A DNA stretch of 64,000 nucleotides from Astropecten irregularis (lineage: Eukaryota; Echinodermata; Asteroidea; Paxillosida; Astropectinidae): the NCBI GenBank assembly GCA_963971285.1, contig OZ020260.1, positions 15,038,798-15,102,797 of the forward strand, read 5' to 3'. A program made the position numbers and the translations under genes. Below the pieces are notes generated by a model. The model was not told the origin of the DNA. It worked only from the letters and a program-made list of their open reading frames with translations, and ran no database searches. Positions 34,082 through 48,800 of this stretch are shown piece by piece. Each line of letters begins with the position of its first letter. The stretch's first letter is position 1.

Positions 34082-36812
34082 GACAATTCCTTTCTAAGTT
34101 CTAGCTAAAAATATAATTCTGCAATATTATAATGTGTATAGACTATAGACTAACATTAGCAAACATGAAAAGAGGTCATCAAGTTTGTATTATGCACATA
34201 ATAATGCTATACACTGCATCACATGTGCCGCCGTAAATATAGCCCAAATCAAGCCCAATAAGATCACGTTCATGCCACCGTTCAATGCATGAATACAATT
34301 ATTAGGCTCTCTTAATAGCTCAGTTGGGCTCAAGAAATCGACAGCTGCAGTGTGGCTCCCAACTTTCTAATGGAATACTGAACGATGTTTGTACACACAA
34401 TGGTACCAGACTATCCTCTTCCGGGTTAACCTTTTCCACAGGGTCACAGCTGAGTTACGCTACATTTTTGAGTCAAATCAATACATCCTTATTTGGTCTC
34501 AAGGTTGTGAATAATATTAATAGAAAGTCTGACGGAGGAATTTGCTGCAGAACACGTAAGTTTCATTTCTGTATTTTCTCTGTGAGTCAGGTTTAGTTTT
34601 TGTTCAGCCTTCTGTTCCTAGCACTAGCACTAAGCCGGTGGCACTATCATTCCTGTGTAACAAACTGTACATGCATGCGCATGTGGGTGGTGGTTGTGTA
34701 TCGTCCGGTCATGTGTTTTCACCCGACATGTGTTTTCGCTCCCCAAATTCGACTCCCGTTTACCGCGAGATCGTGCAAGATTCTTTGTGATCAGTATCCC
34801 TGAAGTGATGACTACACTCAGGACTATCTCCAACATTCAGGATGTTGAAAATAAAGTTTCCAGTCGTGAGTGATACTCAAAAGTTAAAAACTACGTGATT
34901 TTGGGTGTATATTACTAATGCATTTTAAGGCTAATGTTCAAACGTTTATAAAAGACACAATCTGTGGTCAAATATTTCAAACTAAACTGTCGTCTGCTCA
35001 AGCAATTTTCATTCTTCAGATGTCAGACGGCAGGTCATGTGACCCTGTTGCGATCTGGGTTTTTATGGCGTGCCAATGAGACAAAAGTGTTAAAGTCTTT
35101 CTCTAATCAGAGTGACAGTGTTTTGTTTTTCTCCTTTAAATTTTTACTTTGATAAGCTGATGTATCCATGTTTAGGCCTCTCATAATGATGCCAGATATT
35201 ATGAAAAATGCTGTGATAATATTTTGCATCAAGATAAACAATTCGATTTTATTTTATTTGCCTTTGAATATGTCATGCATGATATTGTTGATAAATTATC
35301 TATAATTCACAATCTTGGAATCAAGACTGTTTTAGAACCTTTTTGAAATAAACCAAATTGTCCCAGTAAGAAGAATCGAGCCAGGACAATATTCCAGCCG
35401 TTTTTGAGTGACTTGGTGCGCCATAGCTACCCCGATGTCAATGAACTTTGCCACTCAGCCAAGGGGGTGAAAACACATGACGTCGCGTTTACATATCGGA
35501 ATTGGTGTTCCTGTAAATGACGGACAATATTTGCAAAGAAAAGTCTTGAACTTCGAGGATTTTTACAGATAATAATCTGGAAGTGTCAAGTTGAAAGGTG
35601 TTAGGAGTGATTTTCTGATATTCCATTTCGTTTCCATTTTTGAGAAACTTTCCTGTTATCGGAGCGAAAACCGATAACTGCAGGATACTTGAAAGTTCTT
35701 TGAACTTTTCGTCAGAATGTATTTCGATTACCGTTTGTACGTGTATAGGCCCCACATCATCCTCCAAAACAAGCTGTACTGATTGCCAAAGTCACCATTC
35801 CACCTTACTTCTCTTGAATGGAATGTTGATTTGTTGACTAAACACTTCATCATTATCAAAAAGACTCGGGCCCTAGGCTGTTCACACTGACAGTAATCAT
35901 GCCTAATCCTGCTAATCAATTAAGCTCTCAAAATAATATTATTTGTGAGCCTAGCCTGTGTTTCACTCGGCTTTGATGGAATTACTCAATTGGATGGAAT
36001 GTAAGTAAAAGATCTTACCATCTTACTGCAATGCAATGCAGTGTGAAAACAAAAATCCAAAGTAGCCTTGTTGTTTTGAATGGTAGACTGAATTGTAGGT
36101 CACATTTTCTTCTACAAAAACCAACAGTTTTTCAATTGAATTTTGAAGAAAAGAATTATTGAATTATTGCTGCTTACTGTAACTTTGTAAGGTGTCTGGT
36201 TTTTCTGTTTTGCTTTCAAATAATGTTCAGTTTTTTGTTGCAAAAATATGTTGATGTGCAAGCCCTTCAAGCAGACTGTACACTATACACACAGCAATTA
36301 CTCAGTGGTAACTGACATAAAGTTGTACTACACTGTAACCTGTTCGCTACTGAGCACTGACCAAGAGCTATGACTAACCACATTCGGATAGTGATGGATT
36401 ACTTGTTCATAATGACAAGTGTATCATCACTTCCTTGTTATAATAGGACAACTTCCCTTGAGATGATTCAGGCCAAAGAAAAGATTCTGTACATCATGCA
36501 TCACATATGATCTACACTTTCTTCCTGATTTCTGAAATTCTTTTTAAGATAATAACAGGTCTCTTTTCCAATTGTTCTGATATGCAATGATCGTGATTTT
36601 AGTCAGATTGAGCTTCATGTAATGCACATGTACAGTCATTTTGATATTTAATTCATAAAATATGCAAATTTTGATGAAAAGTTGACAATTCTTCACACTG
36701 CATGCTGTGATGTGATTTTGTGATTGCTATGTTTAGGCGGTGCAGTGTATATTAATACAATCCATTTGTTTATGTCAACAGATGTGCTGTTAATTTAGGC
36801 TTTCGGATAACC
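34082..36812. other. PIN1 / EVI5 divergent intergenic region
   Basis: About 2.7 kb between head-to-head genes. A donor-like CAC then GTAAGT at about 34557 could end an untranslated first EVI5 exon starting close to PIN1, while an acceptor-like TTAATTTAG lies just upstream of the EVI5 ATG. TAGCTCAGTTGG near 34315 resembles a tRNA A box but no B box follows. Open frames at 35489-35767 (-) and 34324-34596 (+) have no family motif. Confidence 0.35.
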
Positions 36813-39800
36813 ATGGCAACAGTAACTGAGGATTCAAGTCCTAAGGAACTGCAGATAGTCGTTGATGAAGAAAAGGAGGAAGGGACAGTGCTTGAAACAA
36901 ACACAGACACTAAAACGGAAAAAAGACAATCAGAAGAAGAAACAGTCAAAGAAACAGAAGAAGATCAAACAACTAAAACTAAGGACCAATCAGCCGTTGA
37001 ACGGCTACAGAGTATTGCATCTTCCCCCAGTGAACAATCAAAAACAGATGAGAAACTTATTGAGAAGAAAGACGACACCAAAAGATTGGGAGATGGTTCA
37101 CTTCCTTCTATCAATTCCATCAGAGGAGAATCAGAGGCTGAATTACTAGCTAAACTAGAACAGGCCAATAGGTGAGTTGACAATACTGTCATTTTATTCA
37201 TATTGTATTCATAATGTGCTCTGAAGATAGAGGATGCAGTTAAGAAACATTCGTACATTTGTATGCTTTAAATCCTCTCTTTTTTTAAGCAGGAACTACT
37301 TGTAGATATCTTGTGAACAAAAAACAAAATAAATCTGATATAGAATTTCTTTAATTATTATGACAAACAAAAATGCAGAAACCAGCACAAAATGTGTATG
37401 AGTTGACTATTGGGGTCACCACCAATGTAGGGCTGGATGGCTCAGTTGGTAGAGCGCCTGTACGGTATTCAGGAGGTCACCGGTTCGAATCCCACTCCAG
37501 TCAATTTTGCTTTGTTCACTTTTCAATGACTTTAAAATTCAGTCAGTTTCCCTTGTGGTTATTTGATGATTAAATTTATTATGATTACTTCTCGCATTGA
37601 AACAGGTTACTGGAGGCAGATGCCAAATCATTAAAGTCCATCACCCACTCAAGCAACTCATCTCGAAGAGGTTCCAACTCTAGTCTACGTTCTACAGGAT
37701 CTACTTTGAGTAACATGAGTAGTCTACAAGCTCCTAGTTCATCAGGAAACTCATGTGCTGATAATCTTGAAGACTTAGGAATGCAAGATAAATGGCTTAT
37801 ATGGGGCAAGATTGTAAATGATTGGGAGGAATACTCACGAAAGAAATCCAAACAACTCAAGGTACGTATAAAACTACATGTATGGTTCTCGATTGATAAT
37901 TCACAACAAGAAATGTAAATATGTGACAAAAAATTGTTTGTGTTGTTTCTGTGATTGCCTTGTCCTCAAAGCCAGTCTTTACAACTTTCTTACACATTTT
38001 CTTGGAGTGATCATACACGTGCCTTTTGTTTGTTGAAATCCTTAGACAAGTTGGGTGCTTTGAATGACATTTCATCAACAAAATTCTTCATTTGAAAACT
38101 AGGCAGGTTAATTACAATACACGGAGCTGATAAAAATGCCACCGATCTTGAAAATTTGGTGTTTTTCTGTTGAATTATAGTTTTTGGTAAATTTGTTCAT
38201 CATGTATCTCTGAATGGTATTGTATTTGAATGTTCTTCAGGAGCTTATACGACTGGGTGTACCACATCACTTCCGTGGCATCGTATGGCAGCTACAATGC
38301 AATGCATTCAACTCTCCCTTGAAGGAGAAATATGCTGAATATCTGAAGATGACATCACCTTGTGAGAAGGTCATCCGTAGAGACATTGCCAGGACATATC
38401 CAGAGCATGACTTCTTCAAGGAAAAGGATGGACCAGGACAGGAGACACTATTTAACGTCATGAAGGTGTGTAATGGGAGTATCTTATATTCTTATTAGTA
38501 GACTGCTTGAACTTGAATGATTCCTGACTGCCGGTATTCTTATCTTGTTGTGTTTCCTTTTATGCTCACACAGTGTTGCATTGATGTGTAAAACTCCTCA
38601 TTTTCATCGTGTGTCCATGTTTTTAAAAGATAACTCATTTTATGTCTTGCCTTTGTTGTCATTGTAGGCATATTCTCTCCATGATCGTGAGGTTGGTTAT
38701 TGTCAAGGGTCTGCATTTATTGTAGGTCTACTACTCATGCAGGTGAGGCAATTAATTTAATCAATGTTTATCCTCTGTAAGCCCTTCTTAGGCTCATGTT
38801 AGCCTCAGCAGGGCTTGAGTTTTACAAAACCAATGGAGGAAATTTACTTTGATGACCTATAATGGTCCAATAGACATTTTGAAAATCAACAATGTGTGAA
38901 GAAAATGAGCAGTAAAGCAAAAGGAAGCAAAATCAATACTAGAGTAAATCACTTACATGTTTGAATGACCTTATTGTTGATGTTAGATGCCAGAGGAGGA
39001 AGCATTCTGTGTCCTTGTCAAATTGATGCAAGAATATCGTCTACGAGAACTCTTCAAACCAAGTATGGCTGAACTGGGTCTCTGTATGTTCCAACTAGAA
39101 TGCATGCTACAGGTAAGGCCAACATTTTGACTCATTTCTTGAGGATTACTCCATATAAACTGCCTGTTTTTTATTGCGAGAAGAGAATACAACATCTAAT
39201 CTGATTTGGTAGTTGTAGTTTAGTATTCAATGATACACCTGCACCAGTGTTCATGTGATTTGATGATTCTGGTACAGTGATTTGTTTGTAATTTGTCATC
39301 ATCTGCCATCATTACTGCCATCAAACTGTCTGTCCATTTCCACATTGTAACTGTGTGCTGTAGTCTGTGAATATTGAACCATTTTAGCCATAGACTGGCA
39401 GAAAGACCGCTAGGATCAGAATTGCAGGCTTTTTAAAAACTTATTTACTTGCCACTTATAATCAGATCTTTATGATATGCAGCAGCACTTCTATCTTGAA
39501 TGTGAACAGCAAAAACTGGCTTGACAAAGTGCCACATTTGCAGTGAAACAAAGTGGATGTTTTGGTCAATTGAAACTCAGTTAGTGTTCTCCTTTTGGCA
39601 AGCAATTAAATTAACTCAGCCTATTGAATTTTGGACCAAGGTACAGTGTATGTTCAGGCCCTTAGGTATGGGACTCTGTCTGAAGTCCAATCCCTCTGTA
39701 TTATCATTATTAAATTACCGGTACACATAGCTGCCAACAATAATTAGGTGCTGTGAAATGGCAAACTTATCATAATCACTAAATTCTTGCAATAAATTAA

Positions 39801-42800
39801 GATAAATGTAAGTCTATTTAAGAGGTATGAGAAACTTTACTTAAATCATGTAAATAAGGTAGAATTTTTTTTTTTTTCAATTTATCATCACAAAGATGAT
39901 TTTAGAGAAGATTTCCATAAGGTGTTAAATTCCTCTAATTAAGAGTCGTTGTAACATAAGATCGTTCCCCTGGCCTGATTATTGATAGAATATATGTATG
40001 TGTTGATCCAGCTCTCCAACAGTTTGCTCCGATTTATGTAAGGAGCAAATTTGATCTTTTATGATGATATCTTCATATCTTCTTTTGACTAGAGTATATC
40101 CACGATGAATAGCCTGTTGTCTAGTAATAACATTACCGGTATGTCTCAAGGCCACATGTGAGAAATAGTTGGCACACACAAAATGCATGACAAATATTGA
40201 ATTGAATTACTGCCTTATATGGAAGGTGCAGTATATAGACACATACTCAGATTACCCACACAATGGCACATGTGATCATTTATAATGTCAAGAATCTGAT
40301 CAACAGGGTACATTGTCCACGATGCATATGCACATAGTGTATACATGAATGTACAATCCATTCACAATTTCATATTAATATTAACTCAATCACTGCTTCT
40401 TAAAGCCTGTATATTCTAAATAACAAAAGACCCATCCATCCCAGAGTGCCCTTGTAGTTCATAATTCATAGATGTCACCATTATAAACACAGGCTATTCA
40501 TTTCAGTATTGATGACACTTACCTGTAGAGTTCTGTACCTTGTACTGTCAACTTGAAGTGCTATAGAAACCTCAGTCAGTGTAGGAGGATGTATCACAGT
40601 GTTGGTTGATGTGTTTAGAATCTTGTCCAATTAATGAGATTCCTGTAATAAATGTAGATGGATATTCTGAACTGTACAAGGAGGTAAATATTTAATGTAC
40701 TTGAGTGTGATTATACAGGTCGTTGATCACAAATTGATGGAAGAGTCAGATCCACACTTACTGAATGATAATCACCACATAGAGTATCTATTGAAAGCAT
40801 AAATTTGAATCACTTACTGTTTGGAGGAATACATCAAGTCTGTCTCACTCGTCTGAGATTAAGCTTTGCTTCAAGGCCAGAGGCAAAATTATTATTGTTT
40901 GTCGTCTGTATCCCACACATTATCTTTGAGATATGCCTCTTCATAAGCACTGACTTTCATGCACTTTCCCATTGTACAATTTTCCAATTTGACTTCAGAG
41001 GGGGACTTTTTTCATAAAATATTTTTTTTATGAGAGATTTTTCTCTTGTTATAGCTTTGCAGAGTCTATGTGCATATATTGTACAGGTGTATGAACAATC
41101 CACTACATACATGTACTCTTTCAGTCATATTATTGACTTTTATGGTATGATATTGATTTAGTCAAATCCAGATGCAAAAGCAAATATAAAAACATGCAGC
41201 CTGATGATATACATGTACAAACACTGTGTACTACACATGTACATGTTAATGAGTTAAAATGATATCAAAATAATACAGCTGCAGGTAGCAGTGTCCAAAT
41301 CCTGACTGATAAATTATGCAAACACTTGGAACAAGGGCCATAGAAACACACTTCATGTCTGAATATATAAGGTGTTCTTAATGTACAGTAGTTCTTATCC
41401 TTTCCAGTTCTCATGAATGACATGAATTACCTTTTTTTCCCAGTGATTTGGAAATTTGAACGGAACTGCAGATCATCTAAAAATGAATGGAACAATTTAA
41501 AAGCATTATTTTACTTGTTTGCACAGGCTTATACAGTTTATATGCCAATCGCAGGTGTATAATTGGCATTACTTATTGACATATATTTATTCCTACCTTT
41601 GTTGATTATACTCTTTTTTTAGTTGTGTGACTCTTGAAATATTTGGATAATTTGACATTCTGGCCAGTATACTCTGGCCATCTCTATATTGTGGCCAGAG
41701 TATACATAGCCTTAAATCTAACATGCCTTTGTTGGGAAAAAAACTTGTTATGGTATCACTATTTTTTCAACAAAAAATAAAATTCAAATTTGCATTTAAT
41801 ATCAAACCCATTTTTTGTGGTGTAAGAAATATTCATATTGTTGTCATATTTTTGTTCACATTTATAGGAATTACTTCCTGAGTTGTTTCGACACTTTACA
41901 TCACAAGGCTTCCATACGTCCATCTTTGCATCGCCATGGTTTCTTACTCTGTTTGCTGTTGGTCTTCCTATTTCATTGGCACGAAGAATAATGGATGTTT
42001 TTATTTCAGAGGTAAGCATGTTGTGCAGTGCGGATACTCTGGTTTGTATTTTAGTATATACTCTGTAATTTAATCAATTCCAACAAATGAACGACCTGCA
42101 AATATGATATTGGTAATTCAGTCAATTTGATACCTAGTGCACTTGTTGGCAATCCAGTCAGTTTAATATTAACCTAGCACATTGATATTTTTATGAATTA
42201 AATCAAAATATCTTTGGAGTTTTTGATGATTTTAACACATTGTGCTCCTTTTCTGATATGTGTGAGTGTGTAATATTAATATGAATCACTGTGTTAATTA
42301 TTGAGTTATTGTCTTTTGCAGGGAATGGAAATTATTTTCCGTGTTGGCATAGCGATGTTGCAGTTGAACTATGATGACTTACTAAGATTAGACATGGAAG
42401 AAATGCTGAGGGTAAGTGGAAAATATTCAAATATGAAATCATAGCGATTTCACTTTACAAAATTTACTCAAATGAAAGAACCAAAAACAATAATTTAGCC
42501 TGTGTGGCATTGAATTAGTGTTCAATGTGGAAATAACGTTTGTTAAGATAATAAAATTGCTGTGCCTTAGTGCTTGTGGCACTTGATATGCTGAGTGGCA
42601 AATTGATTTCAGTGAATGTCTACTCCTAGTACTCCTTGTACAGTGTAATGTATTTACATGTACGACCAGGCTTAGATGCCTTGAGCTTCATCACTTCAAA
42701 GATCTTTATCAATCAGGTCAAAGGTTAAAACATTAGGATGGGTAATTCAATATTCTAAAACAGTAACCTACTCAAAGGCAGCTTTGTCCTTGGCTCTCTT

Positions 42801-45800
42801 GTCAAGACGTGGAAAATTAACATATAAATTGCTAGTTGATTCAGCCATAATTCTGACCATCCACTTACAGTGTGCGGTATTTATAAAAAAAATAAGGCAG
42901 CAACTCTGTTTCAGTGAATATTGATTTAATGGAGGAATATCTGAGTGAAGTAAAAGCCACAGTAAAGCAATTTTTGCTTAAAATTTGTATGTTGAGTTTT
43001 AACAAAATATATTTTTATTGTTATCAGATTTACTCAAGATAAATGTTTTTTTGCCATCTGTTTATCTCAGTTTTTACAGAAAATTGCACCTAAATTCCAT
43101 GAAGCTGAGCCAGAAGTGCTGATGATGACAGCATACCAAGTCAAATACAACTCCAAGAAAATGAAAAAGTAAGCAGTAAACATTCTTCGGGGAAGTTGAA
43201 GACAGTGCCTTTCAGTGAAGTGATTTTGAATCAAACTTTTATTTATAATGGTGCTATTTTTGTGGGGTTTTTTGTTACTATGTTCAGGTTAGAGAAGGAT
43301 TATCTTGCCTTCAAGACCAAGGAGAATGAAGATCAGATTGAGATGAGGGTAAGTATTATGATATTATGAATTTGTTGACATTAGACTTCAACAATTTTCT
43401 TATTGGCAAGGTATTACTTTGCTGTCCACACATTAATTACAAATGTGTGTGGTCTATTTGGGGGTAAATGAAAATTTATCTGAAAATTATGGTCATCACG
43501 TAGCCATTTGAAAATTAAATCAATTGATGGTCGGTGTTTTACTTGTGGAGTAACAGACATGGACCTTGAATTCAAATGATTTTTATATTTGTTGGCCATT
43601 TTGGGATTTTTTTGGGAGGAAACAGGGCTACCAAGGCAATGACCATGAGATGATGACCAGTGGGGATGGGGCAGTGTCCATTGGCAACAAGAAATCCCCA
43701 TGGTTATGATCAAAGTCTTAGCTAAACTTACATGTGCTTGGTTCATATGTGTTTATATTAACAGAGACTACGCACAGAGAACAGACTTCTCTTACGTCGA
43801 ATCCAAGTTTTAGAAGAAGAGAATGAGGTATTAGCTGATCGACTGATTCAGGGTCAGTTACTACGTGCACAAGAGGCTGAAGACAATTACGTTGTCAAGA
43901 AGGAATTAGAGATGATCAAACAACACAATATTGAAACAACAAAAAGGCTGGAAGGTGCTCAAACAGTCATTGGTGACCTCCGAGAAAAGGTAAGTCTCAT
44001 TCTAATATTAGGATATGTGTTAACAATTAACTTTGCTTTTTGAATGATCTCACTTTTTCGCTAAGCATGTTAAACCTTCTTGTATTAATATATTGTTGGT
44101 GTTTCAGGCATAGCGTCTGTATTTACATTTTAGTATGATTAACTTATGAACAAAATATTAAACCTAAACATTACATTTTCCATTGTGAGAGAGGATCACA
44201 TGAGGGCGCTATTTAAGATCAGTGGATGTACAATGTGTATGCCTGAAACTACTTGCATGTTCTGCATACTAACAAGTTCATATTCTGGCCAACTAAAATA
44301 GCGCCATCTACTGGTTGAATTGTGCCAACTTTTCTTTGGCTTTTATATTGATCCAACTTCGTTACGGAGATAAGTTCATTATTTTGATGAGATGTTCAGA
44401 GTTGAGAGGGTCTGACATTTCTATCTAAGCAGGATAGGAGAACTGTTCAGGTCATTTTTGTGGTTGATGAGCCATTTGCTGTTTTTTATTACTTGAATTT
44501 TAAATGAGCTTTGATAATGGGGGCGGGGTTCTTATTTGTGTGGTTGTAGGTTGAAAGACATAACTTGTTTTTAGCTGTTTATCTGTGGAAGGATGAGTGA
44601 GAGATTATTATTATTTTGTATCACTCACTCAAATGACTCAATTCGTGAATGTCATACGAATTAACAAACTATTTGTCATGTTAATTAAAATAATATTAGC
44701 TTTTAAAAATATTTTGAATATTTATGAGGAGTATCACATCGCTTGACCACAAAGAGACGCAGCTCTAACACTTCACATTGTGTTGTTATATATTTACTGT
44801 TGAGACATCAGTTAAATGAATGTTTATTAGGCTGGCGTATTGATTCCAGAGGCTGAGTTCAGTTGATATTTAATAGATAGCACAATGAAGAACATAGGAC
44901 ATTCTTGACGTATTAAGCATAATTATAATGCCATGTGTAATATTTAGTGAAGTCTCTTGGCACTCCCTCTTGCTTTGGCTCAGTATACTCTATTTCTACC
45001 TCCATGGTATCATGCAATTATCACTACCCTTATCCCTATTGAGGTTAGGGTTAGAACCAGTCCAATCAACACCAATTCATATATCAGATGTAGACTCAAT
45101 CAGCACATATATCCCTAGTGTAAGACTCAGTTGATTCACGTTACCATGCTGTCTGCAAGGCCTGAGGATGCTAATCTTGTTGATTGGATCCAATATCAGG
45201 TGATCAAATGTAGAAGGTTAGGACTATTTTTAGAGAATGATGTCATCTCCTAGTTTCACATAATATACTGTACGTGTGTGCAACTACAACTGTATATACT
45301 GCAGTACTCATCATAGGTTTTGATTGTCATATATCCTGTGTATGATAATGCCGAGGGGCTGGAATGGGTTGGGTGTCCATTATTATGATGTTTCATGCAT
45401 TGCAATGAGTTTTTCTTTACATTTGGTGGAAGCTGTCTCTTTGTTTTGTTTTATTTTAATTACCCCTTTGTTTTAGTGGGCTTGAGACAAACTGACCAGC
45501 CCCAGTGGGCAGTGCCATTATTTGTTTGTGACTGGTCAGAGGTTGTCCATTTATTCCATAGTTTGATTAAGCATTTACTGACTAATTACAGAAGGTATAC
45601 ATTGGTAGTCTACTAGTTATGTAATTGGTTAATGAGAGAGTCTTGATTGACCAATCACAGTAGGTATAGTTTCATTGGTGGTGTACTAGTCTTGTGATTG
45701 GTCAATGAGAGACCAATCATTGCCCATCATGTTTATATGTAAAATGTCTTGACTGACCAATCACAGGAGGTGTTACATTTCTAATTTCATGAGTGGTTAA

Positions 45801-48800
45801 TGGGAGGCCAATTATTCTATGGGATGGTTTAATTAGTTGATTGACGAACCACAATGGACATTGCAGATGGTTTTATAAGCTTTGTTGTTTGTCAGTAGCA
45901 AGCACTCACAAGCTTACGTAAATCAATGTTTAATTTTGTCACCCTCCAAATGTATGCATTTTGTAGCGAGTTAATTAAACTTAATTGTACATGCTTCAAG
46001 ATGCATGTAATTAGATTGATTTGTTATGTAAGGTCTTACCTAGGTAGGTACAGTGTATTGATTGGTCAATATGTGTGAGTTCATACAGGCTTCTACTCCG
46101 GTAATTAAAGGCAATTACATGTACATGTATGGCTCATTGCATGTAAATGCAATGGGGGGGGGGGGGGGGGGTTGAGTTGCAAATTTCTTAAAATATTTAT
46201 GTGAGATATTGGTTGTAGTAAGAATTACAAAAAGTAAGATTTCAGACGGTTTAAGAAGGAAGATTTTCATCCTTGCTAATCCTGTAATCTTGTACACTAC
46301 TTTAAACTCTGAACCTCTTCCTGACTTTATGATATAAATTTGTTTTGTCTGAAAGTGTTATTCTTACATATCATATTATAATGCTTACTTGCATTACTAC
46401 AATTATTCAATGTGCATGTAAGCAATACACATTTTCCAGTTTGGGGGGTTGTACACTAATTGAAGGATGAGAATATCTAATGCACAAGTACACAGTAGTC
46501 GGTGACACTACCTGTTGTCCCATTTCATATTGTATTCTACTAATACATGTACATCCATAAAAAACACTCCAAAAACCACCTTATAAATACGCAGACACTA
46601 TGTCACTGCTGGCCCACTGCTAATTGGCTACAAGAAAAATTGATCTTGTTTCTGGGTTAGAATCGTAAAGTTTAGATTTTTGTGTAATTTTTTTGTCTGT
46701 TACATTTAAGTGGGCACAATTCATTCATTCAACCTCTTGCTCATACTTAAAACATGATTATCTCCCTGTTTATGTTTTGATTAATGTCTGTAATTAGCAG
46801 AATGGTTGAGTCGTTACACTGGTTTCATGATGGGCCAATCTTGGTCAATAGTCAGTAGAAATCCATACATGTTGATTTGTTCTGTCAATTTGTACGTAAA
46901 TATTGGGTTTTTTTGGTGAACAACCAAATGCCATACTTGCATTGCATCTGAAAATAATCAAATTTCTCTACCAGTAAAAGTTAAGATTTATTATTGTTAC
47001 ATCTCCTTGACTTTGACTAAAAACCAGATTCAGCGTAGCACTGAAATGGCATTTATTGTATTGACCTACATGTATAGTAAATCTGTTGCATTGAATAGCC
47101 GACCTATGGGTCAACTCAGTTCTTCCTCCATTTGAAATATAATCAGTGTGTGACATATGACAAACAAAACCTGGTTTGCTTGAAGAACCTCTCATGGAAA
47201 ATCCTCCCATTCATACATTTTCCACAATTTGAATTTAATCAAATAGTTTTATTTTGAATACATTGTAAGTAAATAATTTTGCTGACTCCTGATCATGAAC
47301 TAAGATTTTCATTGCTAAAATTGGTCAGTTTTTTTGTTGGAATGAGAAACATGATTTTAAATGTTGAATGCAGGCCTTGGCTTTGAGCTGAAACTCTTGA
47401 AGTGCACTGCATTAAACCAGGTGCACAGTTTGCTGTCTGCTCATGTCTGTACTAGCTTATTGCTAGTGGATCAGTTATTGATGCTGTCTGGACCTACATG
47501 TAGGTTAAATACGCCATAGCTTGTGACTATACTCACACATGTACCTACACAATAAGAAATCCTAATGACTAAAGGCCATTGTATAGTGATCTACAATACG
47601 TGGAGATATTGAAGTCAATACTGAGTGGAGAATAGTCATGACTACACGGCAGGATGCAGAAACATGTTAAACTGCTTGGTGCTTAGGATTGAAGCTGGAT
47701 CGTAGTGTGATAATTCCACCCAAGGCATCACACTCATTGGATGGATTACGGCTCTCACAGCTTGCTTCTTCCACATACGATGGATTGTCATCAATTAGTT
47801 ATTCATTGAAGTAACACTTGAGAAATTGACAATTTTCCTCCATTTTTGTGTTTTGACAATGATGCTGTTTTTGTTTCTGACGACTAGACAATGGACAAGT
47901 TACAAAGAGCCCAGACGATTGTGAAGGATTTTATGCGCAAGGTAACATTTTGTGAAATTATTTCACTGCGGTTGTGTGGTAAACTAACATCAGTATACAT
48001 GTGTACATATTGCTGATTTTTATACATTCATATGTTGGTGTTGTAGTTTACTAATTGTCAAACTTGTAGTTGTGATCATTGTGAATATTAGTTCACTGCT
48101 TTCTTGTATTATTTCATTAGCATAGAAAGATATTCTTATTCACCACTCACTTCTCTTTGCCCGACCCCACAGCTCTTAAATACTGTCTTGTTCATCAGCC
48201 TTGAGTTCAATATTTCTTCTGCATCAATTGCTCAAATTGTGGAATAAACATGAAGCACAAATAACTGTCAAACCTAGTGATTATATTATTCACTACCCAT
48301 AATAATATTATTTAATGCATTTGATTATTACTCCTGCTCATTTGAAGCACCAGTCCCTTAAGTCTACAACTTATTGTTGTGTTCCTATAATTTCCCAAAA
48401 GGGAGGATTATTTATATGCAAGAATCAAGACTACATTGTTCATGTACACAGTTACATGTAGATCCATTTACACCTGAGTGGAGAAAACCATTAAGTGTTA
48501 AATTGTCTGTATACTGACAGACACAATCCCCATGAGGTGGACACATACACAAAATGCTCTTTGAACTGCAAAGGCCTACCTTACAAATTGTATTGTGATG
48601 ACAATATCTGAAACTACATAATGTCAGCACTACTATATAAGAATACAGTAATGATTATGTGTGAATCTTCGTTGACAAAGTGAATCTTTTGTACAAATGA
48701 TTGGCTGCGTTATTTTGGTTTCTTGTGTTTGCAGTCATTATGTACTCTATTCTTAATTCTGATCCAAAAATGCTTTGTACAGTGCATACATGTACATGCT

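Noticed and set aside
34304..34370. A second tRNA-like sequence
   Set aside because: Only an A-box-like TAGCTCAGTTGG is visible, with no B box or acceptor pairing.
35489..35767. 92-codon minus-strand open frame
   Set aside because: No recognisable domain and no splice or poly(A) context; a random frame is more likely.
37430..37502. Functional tRNA gene
   Set aside because: The anticodon loop lacks T33 and there is no terminator; the shared downstream tail shows it is the head of a SINE.
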